From assembly GCA_030141585.1 (NCBI GenBank), contig JAQIFP010000088.1:68081-78499 (forward strand): a stretch of DNA of 10,419 nucleotides, read 5' to 3'. Numbering within the stretch: the first letter of the stretch is position 1; each line of letters starts with the position of its first letter. A program made the translations under genes and the position numbers. The DNA comes from Ophryocystis elektroscirrha (Eukaryota > Apicomplexa > Conoidasida > Neogregarinorida > Ophryocystidae). The notes beneath the pieces are model-generated. The model did no database searches and was not told the DNA's origin. It saw only the letters and a list, made by a program, of their open reading frames with translations. Below are positions 1-9,884 of this stretch, piece by piece.

Positions 1-204
1 ATAAATAAATATCTAAATAAATATATAAATAAATATATAAATAAATATATAAATAAATATATAAATAAATATCTAAATAAATATATAAATAAATATATAA
101 ATAAATATATAAATAAATATATAAATAAATATCTAAATAAATATATAAATAAATATATAAATAAATATATAAATAAATATATAAATACATAATTATATAA
201 ATAT
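1..204. repeat. 60-bp higher-order minisatellite built from 12-bp units
   Basis: Positions 1-60, 61-120 and 121-180 are identical. Each 60-mer is five 12-bp units of the form ATAAATAAATAT, with the second unit starting CTAA instead of ATAA. After 180 the pattern decays (to about 204). The array begins at the window edge, so it probably continues upstream. Three identical 60-mers with a shared marker substitution mean that recent copying acted on the 60-mer and not on the 12-mer. It lies upstream of the TLDc gene and could be intergenic or part of a 5' intron. Confidence 0.95.
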
Positions 205-261
205 ATATTTTACTGTAAGTATATATATACCTTATTTAGTAAAATGGTTTTTCTATAATTT

Positions 262-2187
262 ATGCTATACAGCTCTTTTTATTTAAGTAAATTTATTGAA
301 TATGTGACTCCTGTATATTGCGTAATTATAGTGTTTCTGCAAGTAATTTTATTTTGAATATAAATATACATATATATATATATATATATTATACATAGAG
401 TTTGAATATATTTAAAACTCTAGTAAGTTTACTAGATTTTTTTTTAATTTGAATGAAAATTAAAACATTTTTTCAAAATAATTTCAAACAATTATTTAAA
501 TAAACTTATTTCAGATTTAAAAGATCCCGACGAATTAAACGCTGTAACTAAACTGGCTTTTTCTTTGTCTCTTAAATACACTAAAAGTTCAATACGGTAA
601 TATAATAAAAAATGCATTTATTCCTAGACATATCTCCTCTAGTAAATTACCCACTCCTTATTTAACCGGTGTTCGAATTTATCCTTGTTACCGACCTTGC
701 ATAAATGACGTTTCAGAAATTATTGATAACCTACATGTAATAGCTCAGCTCAAAATCATCTAAACTACGATAATAAAATCAAACAATTTTAATTATTTTA
801 TTTAATTAAGTTCGACTTATAGTATAAGTATTTATTCTACTTTGTATAAAATAGATTTATTCGTAAAAATATAGTGATAAATACACAGAAATTAAGTATT
901 GTTCATATAAGATACTATTAACATAAATTAATTTAATGATAATCTGATTAATTGTGCATTTTATAATATATTCGTATATGTTATATATATTCAATAACGA
1001 CCAATAATCATCATAATTAATACAATCATAATTAATAATATGATCTGTATCAGTATATACACCGTATACTAGAACAAGCAATATAATTATAATGCATATA
1101 AAACATACATCAAATATATTACCATTATTTATTAAATAAATATTATTACAAGTTTGTACGGTTGTTAGCAATATTGATTATTTATTATTAATTACTTAAT
1201 TAGTATAATTATTAATATATTATGATTTATCGATAGTGGGAGTATTTATGGATTTGGCTGCCACAAAAAATCAAAATACTAGTGAGTATACAAAGAAAAA
1301 TAATTAATTTAAGGATCCCAAATTATGCTGGAGCTCTTATAAAGACGGTTGTTCATTATCCGCTGTTAATAGGAAAACATCTGCAGCGTATGAGTTACCC
1401 ATGGTATTTTTTATAGAGACTGTCTGTGACGTCGTAATACTAATAATATGGGTTGTTTTATCTTTTAATAGATATTTGGATGTTTCTTACAGCGTCATTT
1501 AAGTTTTGAACACCCTCATATGTCGGGTATTTAAATGTCCTTGATATTACCAAATTACATAGACTGTAATTTTTCCGACACATTTATTTTTACCATGAAG
1601 CCCCAATTTGCGAACTACGATTGGCAATCTAAAACGCATCAAACAATACACGTAATCATTGATTATACATCAATAATAAAATAGTTTTATTATTTTGTGT
1701 ACTTATTAATTTATTTATGTATGTAAAAATCGTACAAAAATATAAGTGTTCAGATTTACTTCAACTATTTATAAATTTATACACATTTAAAAATTATGAA
1801 TATTTAAAATTAGTTATTAAAATATTCTACGTTTCTTTACAAATAATTAATCATTTATATAATCTAATCTATAACATAATATTACATTTTTTTTATTTAA
1901 TGTACAAACAATGCATACAATTTTTCAAATAATAATAATATTAATAATATTAATATAATAATATTTAATTTTTAGTTTACAAAAGAACACCTAATTCTAG
2001 GAAGTAACCAGTAAGTGAATTAAATAATTAATAATAATCATTAATGTTCAGACCTGCAATATGGATTGATTCTGATGTTAAATGTGGGGTTTCTTTACAG
2101 TCTCAATCATTCAATTCTCCTTCTCTAGTAAAAAACCAGCATGGTGATTTTACAATAAGAAGCATGGAAATATGGAGTTTATGTTAA
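262..2187 (+). CDS. TLDc-domain protein (about 231 aa, nine exons; first exon tentative)
   Basis: Exons: 262-286 (tentative), 515-596, 628-736, 1237-1281, 1314-1433, 1472-1526, 1563-1651, 1976-2010, 2052-2187 (TAA 2185-2187). Introns are 228?, 31, 500, 32, 38, 36, 324 and 41 nt, and all phases agree. The TLDc domain covers about residues 66-231: LPQKIKIL (80-87) joined to DPKLCWSSYKDGCSL (from 88), then MVFFIETVCDVIFGCF, SDTFIFTMKPQF, LILGSNQPAIWIDSD and DFTIRSMEIWSL. These match, in order, the family's WxLLYSTSxxGxSL, xLLVIxDxxGxVFGAF, ETFLF, ALGGG..LWID and FxVxxxEVW blocks. The glycine-rich GGGG stretch is reduced to GSNQ. Known for the family: TLDc proteins (OXR1, NCOA7, mEAK7) bind the V-ATPase and are linked to oxidative-stress resistance; that role here is inference. 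The roughly 60 residues before the domain are not recognised. The first exon rests only on an ATG at 262, a GTAAAT donor and a matching phase; the real start may lie upstream of the window. Domain call confident, start not. Confidence 0.85.
369..389. repeat. (TA)n microsatellite
   Basis: This is a short uninterrupted TA dinucleotide run inside the tentative first intron of the TLDc gene (287-514). The rest of that intron is AT-rich with no recognisable element and ends in TTATTTCAG. Confidence 0.8.
737..1236 (+). other. Intron of the TLDc gene (500 nt)
   Basis: The donor is GTAATA and the acceptor ATCGATAG, both in phase 0. The content is AT-rich sequence with no coding resemblance on either strand. 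A 104-codon open stretch on the minus strand (857-1171) is Ile/Tyr/Asn-rich low complexity and is not taken as a gene. Confidence 0.75.
1652..1975 (+). other. Intron of the TLDc gene (324 nt)
   Basis: The donor is GTAATC after the IleHis codons of exon 7, and the acceptor is TTAATTTTTAG before the PheThrLysGlu exon. The content is AT-rich with AAT-type simple sequence near its end. A 71-codon open stretch starting at 1717 is a chance reading frame inside the intron. Confidence 0.8.
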
Positions 2188-2446
2188 TGTTATACTTGAA
2201 TAATGTTTTATAAAACTAAATCTATACAATTTGTTTGATTATATGTATATTTTAATTAAAGAATAACTAATCATTTATTTATTATTACTTTTTTTCAATA
2301 TTTATGAATATTTTATTATCTTTGCAAAAATGTGAAGTACAACAGGCGAAATATTTTTGATTTATATTTTTTTTTAATGAAAATACATATATAAAAAATA
2401 CTTTTAAGAATAAGATATATATATTAGCTATGATACGCTTTATAGT
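2188..2446 (+). other. Short intergenic spacer between tandem TLDc and NADK genes
   Basis: The 259 nt between the TLDc stop and the NADK ATG are AT-rich, with T-runs (around 2289-2296 and 2369-2377). I see no coding exon or clear motif. It must hold both the 3' end signals of the upstream gene and the promoter/5' UTR of NADK unless the two are co-transcribed. An in-frame TAA at 2411 lies 36 nt before the NADK ATG. Confidence 0.5.
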
Positions 2447-4429
2447 ATGAAGCCAGATTATTCACCAATTCCTAATTTTAATTACCCTCAACTAAAAAGT
2501 GTTTTGCTTTATGAAAAAAAAACCCGATGGGAAACTTTTTGCCGAGATATGATGAAAACTACAGATGCTTCATTTATGGAAACTTCATACCCCTCTCTTT
2601 TGAAAACTTACAAGTCCCATATAATATCCATTCAATTTATTAAATATCTTTTCGAATATGTATATCAAGTTGACTACGGTAATACCGTATGCATATGTGA
2701 ATACAGCATAACTAATATACTATACGTATAATCACGAAAACCTGTATTTAAATATATAAATGTTAAAAATAATAAAGTTGCGTACAATAATTATAATTAT
2801 TATTATAACTATTATGATAGATTTCAGGAATATATTCATTATATATCGTACCTGACATGTGTATATCAGTTAGCTTATACCTATGGCATTAATGTTATAA
2901 ATTTTTCTTCATGATATATATTTACATATATATCTAGTCATATATATAAGCATATATATAGAAATATATATAAGTATATATATAGGTATATATATAGGTA
3001 TATATATAGGTATATATATAGGTATATATATAGGTATATATATAGGTATATATATAGGTATATATATAGGTATATATTTAGGTATATATATAGGTATATA
3101 TATAGGTATATATATAGGTATATATATAGGTATATATATAGGTATATATATAGGTATATATATAGGTATATATATATAGGTATATATGTAGGTATATATA
3201 TAGGTATATATATAAGTATATATATAAGTATATATATAGGTATATATAGGTATATATAGGTATATATATAGGTATATATATAGGTATATATATAGGTATA
3301 TATATAGGTATATATATAGGTATATATATAGGTATATGTATAGGTATATATATAGCATGTATGTAAGTATATATATGTATTTAAACTATAAAATGATATT
3401 TTTTACTTACAATCAGAGCACGTGCGTATTGACAGTATAAATAGCTCACAAATAGAAACTTTTGATGCTATAATTGCTGCTGGAGGGGATGGGACATATT
3501 TGGAAGCTGCTTCTTTCATACCGTCTTCTATAAAGTGGACAAGAAGAAATAAAGAACTTGTTCTATTTGGAGTGAATACAGATCCAAAACGGTCCGAGGG
3601 TTTTTTGCTTCTTGACAGCAGCCTCTCAACAGTAAATAAAAGTCCGTTCAACTCACATAAAAATCATTTTATAAACAATAAGTTGCCAGAAATCTTAAAA
3701 TCTTTTGACTCCACCAGTGAAATTACTCAAGAAACAAACTCTATTCTTGACATTGTTGAACATCAATTACACAGAATATTCCAAAACGTTTACACTCCTA
3801 TACTTCGAAGACGCATTAGAATGACGTTAAAGGAATCTAATTTTGATTTGAAAAAGAATTTCTCTAAAAGAAAAAACTCTAATTCACCTGAACTTAAAAG
3901 CCACGATGTTTGTATAATATACTCTAAATTATAAATTTTAGATTATCTCTGATCCACCTCTTGCTTCAAACTTCAATTCGTTTGCGTCTTTATCAAGTTT
4001 AAACTTACACGCACCAACCGAGTAAGCACGACAAATTATACTTTAGCATTTTATTATTTTTAAGGGAATTTTTTTTGGCATTAAACGAGATATTTATATC
4101 AAGTCAACAAAGCCATTCAACTCTATATTTAGAGTATAGTATAGACAACGGGCCACTAGAGCATTCTAAGAACTCTGGATTATTAGTTTGTACAGGTGAA
4201 ATTTTCTTTTAAATGAAATGGTTGTCGATGTTATATATATTTGTATACTACTAGCTCACAAGTAGCTATGCTTAAATAAATCTAATGTCTAATTTTACGC
4301 TTGTACATATGGATACATATGTATATATTCATATATAAATATATGTGTATATAGAAATATATATATAAGTTTATATATGTATATATACATATGTATATAT
4401 ATGTCTATATATGTATATATATGTATATA

Positions 4430-4473
<44 letters not shown>

Positions 4474-5074
4474 TTTATATATATATATATATATATCTAT
4501 GTTTCAGTGTATATTTAGATGTATCTTACATGCGTATGTAACTTTTTTGTTTTATGAATATTTTATTTACAAGTTACATATAATGTGCTTATCAATTCTC
4601 ATAATCAATACGTTAGGTTCTGGTAGTACAGCATGGGCTTTTAATATTAGCAAAATTTCTGAAAAAACTGTTGAAAATGTAATTAATCAATTTAAGTCTG
4701 AGCAGCCATTGTCAGTGCAGGAAAGTTTAAGTACGCCATTTATTTAGTTTACAAATGTTTTAAGTTCCCACAGATCCTGGGAAAATATGTAAAGATTTCA
4801 ACAATCATTTAATCTTTAATTGTTCAAATAAAATGATGAGAATCGTTTTTCGTGAACCAGTCCAAAATCGGTAAATAAATTTAATCTTATTCAAAATTAT
4901 AGAATATTTACTAATGCCGCTGATTCTGTCATGGGCAAACAAATATTTTTGCGTCCTTTAATAAAAAATGCTATTATATGCTTAGATGGTGTAAATGTTA
5001 TACCATTGAAATTCGGTCAAGCCCTCACTTTGAATATTATGAATGATGATGATGCAATTATAACCGCTATATAA
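2447..5074 (+). CDS. NADK2: NAD kinase, NADK2 type (438 aa, seven exons)
   Basis: It phosphorylates NAD+ to NADP+. Exons: 2447-2678, 3417-3907, 3942-4021, 4065-4195, 4617-4730, 4774-4870, 4903-5074. Introns are 738, 34, 43, 421, 43 and 32 nt, in consistent phase. Visible motifs: [13 protein letters not shown] near residue 20 (equivalent to the VVAKTTRYEFE start of human NADK2); GGDGT at 100-104, the ATP/NAD kinase signature; [11 protein letters not shown] at 129-139; ALNEIFI near 273-279 (the conserved Asn-Glu pair); [18 protein letters not shown] around 305-322; [12 protein letters not shown] near 371-382; and a C-terminal beta region ending at residue 438. The GVNTDPxRSEG and CTGxGSxAW forms point to the NADK2/mitochondrial branch, but the core starts about 15 residues after Met and I see no transit peptide. 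About 40 extra Ser/Asn-rich residues lie between 145 and 207, and residues 220-268 are also variable. The exon 2 donor (GTTTGT) and exon 5 donor (GTACGC, or GTTTAA six bases earlier) are the weakest junctions. Start: the first in-frame ATG after a stop at 2411. Confidence 0.92.
2679..3416 (+). other. Repeat-bearing first intron of NADK (738 nt)
   Basis: The donor GTAATA follows ACTACG, and the acceptor is TTACTTACAATCAG. Phase 1 on both sides rebuilds a Glu codon (G + AG). More than half of the intron is the 10-bp minisatellite annotated separately. The remaining 2750-2930 is AT-rich and featureless. Confidence 0.85.
2938..3356. repeat. 10-bp minisatellite, unit TATATATAGG, roughly forty copies
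   Basis: Units of TATATATAGG follow one another with few substitutions. Left-edge variants carry AAG, AAA or AGC in place of AGG. Near 3170 one unit is 12 bp, and near 3235-3255 there are 8-bp units, so length changes come in TA steps. The array lies wholly inside the first NADK intron. It generates long spurious Tyr-Ile/Tyr-Ile-Pro reading frames that are not genes. Confidence 0.95.
4196..4616 (+). other. TA-rich intron of NADK (421 nt)
   Basis: The donor GTGAAA follows TGTACAG, and the acceptor is CAATACGTTAG. Phase 1 rebuilds the first Gly of the GSGSTAW motif. The centre (about 4310-4500) is dominated by TA, TATG and GTATA simple sequence. An open frame starting near 4391 runs through this repeat into exon 5 only by chance. 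Confidence 0.88.
4310..4500. repeat. Compound TA/TG-rich microsatellite with (AT)n core
   Basis: Interrupted ATGTATATAT-like units lead into an uninterrupted (AT)n run at about 4434-4470. A short AAGTTT break follows, then a second (AT)n run to about 4497. All of it is intronic to NADK. Confidence 0.85.
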
Positions 5075-5487
5075 GTTATTCTACATTTATATACTTATGA
5101 TCATTGCAATGTTTAACGGTTTGTGTACTCTTTAATGTATTACATTGTCTCCATGTATGATTGTCATAAAATTCAATATTAAAAAATGTTTGAAATAGTG
5201 AGTTCGATTTACCAAAAATATATTTTATTCGTGTTTTCGTTGAGCAAAAAGTTAGATCTATTAATAAAATAATTTAATGAATCATTAAATTATTCTAATT
5301 AACATGAATATATTAATAGAATATATTTTTATCATATATTAGTACAATTAAAAAATATGGATTTTTTTTTTCTTACAGAAGCGTTCTCGATAATTAATAC
5401 AATTTTCAAAAAAATTAATTTAAAAGACCTCAATATAATTATATGAATAATTGTATACAAACCTTGATAATGCAAATTTAATTTTTC
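5075..5487. other. Convergent intergenic region, NADK (+) to unknown gene (-)
   Basis: About 410 nt with no coding sequence that I can support. It holds an AATAAA at 5263-5268 on the plus strand, a candidate poly(A) signal for NADK, although nearly 190 nt past the stop. That signal abuts the 13-bp palindrome annotated separately. A T-run sits at 5362-5371. Confidence 0.55.
5268..5294. repeat. Perfect 13-bp inverted repeat with 1-nt centre
   Basis: The left arm AATAATTTAATGA (5268-5280) and right arm TCATTAAATTATT (5282-5294) are exact reverse complements around a single A. It lies between two converging genes and overlaps the last base of an AATAAA. It could form a hairpin in either transcript or a cruciform. 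In sequence this AT-rich, short palindromes arise often, so function is unproven. Confidence 0.6.
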
Positions 5488-6161
5488 TTAAGCTCGGTGT
5501 TTACCAACTAAAAAAAAAAATAAATAAATAATTAAAAAATAATTACCGAAAGCGTTCGTTAACTCATTAACAATTTTACTATTATTTTCAATATCTTTAT
5601 TGGTCAAAGGAATGCCAGAGAGAGTTTGCTGTCGGGTAAATTTACATATTTTTTCCACAGGAGATAAGATTTTCGTAACTGTGGTTTGAGTGACAGGCTC
5701 TGGCATTATTACTACAGGTCTTTTTTCTGCCAGCTTTATCTTGCAAGAAGATAAAACTTGGCGATGCTCTGTTTGGACTGACTGCGATATTTTTTTTTTA
5801 CTAAAAACCCCATTCATAAATTGTGATTTATTAGGTACTTTTGAATTTTAGACATTGAATTCAACCAATTAGTCTAAAATAAAAAGTACTTTTAGCTTAT
5901 TGATTTATAAAAAAAAAAAAACTTACTTTATCTCGTTTTTCATTTAGCTCATTTTTTTTGTAAGTTTTAAAGTTTCCAAGAAATACCTCACGAGACTCTA
6001 GTTAATAATATTTAAACACATGTATCTAATGAATATATAGATTATTTGTTATAGTGCTTTTTTTTTTTTTATTCTCTATACTATAAAAAGTATATACCAC
6101 AAGTAAGTAAAACAGAGGCGCTAGAATCTACTTTACAGCAGCACAACAAAGACTTTTTCAT
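5488..6161 (-). CDS. Unrecognised 147-aa protein with N-terminal cysteine triplet (five exons)
   Basis: I do not recognise this protein. Exons on the minus strand: 6161-6098, 5997-5927, 5873-5839, 5800-5547, 5507-5488 (TAA 5490-5488). Introns are 100, 53, 38 and 39 nt, with donors GTATAT, GTAAGT, GTACCT and GTAATT, acceptors CTAG, TTTTAG, TTTTTAG and TTTTAG, and consistent phase throughout. The product starts MKKSLLCCCKVDSS; three adjacent Cys near the N-terminus suggest S-palmitoylation and membrane attachment (inference). Residues 23-60 are Lys/Asn/Glu-rich and hydrophilic. The main exon encodes EKRPVVIMPEPVTQTTV and VTKILSPVEKICKFTRQQ, then TLSGIPLTNKDIENNSK, and the product ends VNELTNAFVGKHRA. 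There is no transmembrane segment in the spliced form. The ATG at 5817 of the longest simple reading frame lies inside the 38-nt intron, so I prefer 6161. It diverges from the PP1 gene and converges on NADK. Confidence 0.75.
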
Positions 6162-6992
6162 ATTTTTTTTTTTACATATAACTGAACGATAATACACATA
6201 AAAAAGCACGCATGTAATTGTATGCAGTTAAAGACTTTTTTAGTAGTGTTTCCAAAAAAAAAAAAAAAAAATATTAGAATATAAATTTATAATATATAAG
6301 TTAATAGTGTATTTAAATATCACAAGAAATAAGGTGTAAAACTTATAACTAATAATAATCATTTTAAGCGCTTATCAAAAGTATTTCGTGTAATAACTTT
6401 AATTAAAAGATGTATTGAAACTTATAATAACAGTTTTAAACTTAAATTCCATATATTTAATAAAATTATTAACAAATAATTACTCCCTCAACTAAAAAAA
6501 AAAAAAAGTTACATAAAAGTGTAATACGTGAAAATTAATAAATGAAGTTTTAACGATCTTAGTAAAAAAAAAAATGTTCCTAATTAAAAATAAAAAATCT
6601 CATTTATTAATATATATATATTATGCAAAATAAATGAACAATATTTGATAATAATCATAAATGTGTTATTTTTAGACAATATTAATCAAAGAATTATACA
6701 TATTAATATTTTTGCTATTATAACCAGTAACCTATTGTAGTTAAAAGGACAGAATATATTTTGCTGGAATTATTTTAGAATTTGATATATAATTTGTATA
6801 TTATAATAAATTTTCACAAAAGATATTTATTAGAAAACTTTTATTGTCAAGGTTTTTTTTCCAATAAAAAAAAGTAAATTTGTTCGAAATTAATATAAAA
6901 AAAAAAAAAGACTGGTTCCAAAACAAAAAATTTCCCCTATATAATAAATTGAAAAAGGTTTTTAGACAGAAAATCTTTTTCGATTGAGAAAA
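6162..6992. other. Divergent intergenic region with poly-A/poly-T runs
   Basis: These 831 nt separate the 5' ends of the minus-strand unknown gene and plus-strand PP1, so both promoters should lie here. I see no exon on either strand. There are A-runs at about 6254-6270, 6495-6507, 6565-6573 and 6898-6909, T-runs at about 6168-6173 and 6848-6855, and a short TA run near 6610-6620. Long dA/dT runs exclude nucleosomes and are typical of promoters in AT-rich protists, but no specific factor site can be named. Confidence 0.6.
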
Positions 6993-9163
<2,171 letters not shown>

Positions 9164-9338
9164 CTTCTTTTCATTCATTTTTTTTGTCAACAATAATAAT
9201 TATATGTGTTATCCAGCAATGATGATATTCAGCCATGACTTATAAATGTCATAATTTGGTTACGAAACGCGATATATAATTTTTCTCAAATAGATATAAA
9301 CTGAATTAATTTATTTCACTTAAGAAAAAAGAAGAACG
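9164..9338. other. Convergent 3' region between PP1 and RNase H1
   Basis: 175 nt separate the PP1 stop from the RNase H1 stop on the opposite strand. No exon is seen. The transcripts must end within this space or overlap. Confidence 0.6.
9310..9315 (-). promoter_or_regulatory. Candidate poly(A) signal of RNase H1
   Basis: AATAAA reads on the minus strand about 24 nt after the RNase H1 stop codon. Position and sequence fit a canonical polyadenylation signal, but in such AT-rich DNA the hexamer is common. Confidence 0.4.
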
Positions 9339-9806
9339 CTAGACATTTTTACTTTTCTTCATTGTAATAGCTAACCTTGCTAACTTGTCCGCTTGTATAT
9401 TTCCGAAATTATCTTTATGACCTTTTACGTGCACGAAAGTTACTGGAAACTCACGAGCATTTATATGAGCTTCTATTTTTCGAATGATGTCTAGATTCTT
9501 TACGGAGCTCGAATTTGTTGTTTTGAATGAATTCTTTTTCCATTTTTCAATCCAGACAGTCACGCATTTTATTGAATACTCTGAGTCGCTATATATCGTC
9601 AACGGAAGTTTTGTGTGTTCACATAATTCCAATGCTTTTAAAATAGCCGTCAATTCTGCACGTTGATTCGTTTGACGTGAAGAAGCTTCAAGTCTTCCAT
9701 ATGTATTTCTTATATCGCCTTCTCCAAAATATATTCCGTAACCCGCCACTGCACCCTTCTTGCCGTTATTACTGCATGCGCCATCTGTATATACGGACAA
9801 ACTCAT
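9339..9806 (-). CDS. RNASEH1: Ribonuclease H1, single domain, intronless (155 aa)
   Basis: It cuts the RNA strand of RNA-DNA hybrids (R-loops, Okazaki primers, mitochondrial or organellar primers). The whole protein is one type-1 RNase H fold. The catalytic set Asp-Glu-Asp-Asp is complete: VYTDGACSNNG (D8), TNQRAELTAIL (E51), YSDSEYSIK (D74) and HVKGHKDNFGNIQADKLA (D140, with H130 in the flexible loop). The basic substrate-binding handle is present as WIEKWKKNSFKTT (85-97). There is no N-terminal hybrid-binding domain and no targeting sequence before residue 1. The frame is open for several codons upstream without another ATG. All surrounding genes are intron-rich, whereas this one has none. 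The gene ends convergently with PP1. Its ATG lies only 78 nt after the stop of the next minus-strand gene. An origin from a retroelement or virus cannot be excluded, but no adjacent reverse transcriptase or integrase is present. Confidence 0.95.
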   Translation of the reverse strand: MSLSVYTDGACSNNGKKGAVAGYGIYFGEGDIRNTYGRLEASSRQTNQRAELTAILKALELCEHTKLPLTIYSDSEYSIKCVTVWIEKWKKNSFKTTNSSSVKNLDIIRKIEAHINAREFPVTFVHVKGHKDNFGNIQADKLARLAITMKKSKNV

Positions 9807-9884
9807 TACTTTTACAGCTAAAAAACCTTTTAAGTGTATATATAATTATTTCTATATATATGTAAATTATACAAAATTTTGTAA

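Noticed and set aside
1..204. CRISPR array or bacterial repeat
   Set aside because: Tandem repeat without unique spacers, in a spliceosomal-intron genome.
857..1171. 104-codon minus-strand Ile/Tyr-rich frame
   Set aside because: Lies wholly in a TLDc-gene intron, has low-complexity AT-driven composition, and no motif.
1717..1932. 71-codon plus-strand frame
   Set aside because: Lies inside the 324-nt intron of the TLDc gene; composition is that of random AT-rich sequence.
2909..3358. 149-codon minus-strand frame of Tyr-Ile-Pro repeats
   Set aside because: It is only a translation of the 10-bp minisatellite inside the NADK intron; no coding features.
3403..3651. 82-codon minus-strand frame
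   Set aside because: Antisense shadow of the GGDGT exon of NAD kinase.
4391..4616. Upstream part of the 118-codon plus-strand frame running into GSGSTAW
   Set aside because: The frame crosses the TA repeat; the acceptor at 4616 and the split Gly codon show that only 4617-4730 is coding.
5488..5817. 109-codon single-exon minus-strand gene starting at 5817
   Set aside because: Its first codons lie in a 38-nt intron and its last part crosses a 39-nt intron. The five-exon model with matching phases and clear splice sites explains the region better.
5488..6161. Naming the orphan gene an alveolin or other inner-membrane-complex protein
   Set aside because: The Val/Pro/Lys character and Cys cluster are suggestive only; no family-defining repeat is visible.
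9484..9666. 60-codon plus-strand frame
   Set aside because: Antisense shadow of the RNase H1 gene, whose catalytic motifs are intact on the minus strand.
9339..9806. RNase H as part of a retrotransposon or endogenous virus
   Set aside because: No reverse transcriptase, integrase, gag or terminal repeats flank it; it is a complete stand-alone domain with its own ATG and stop.
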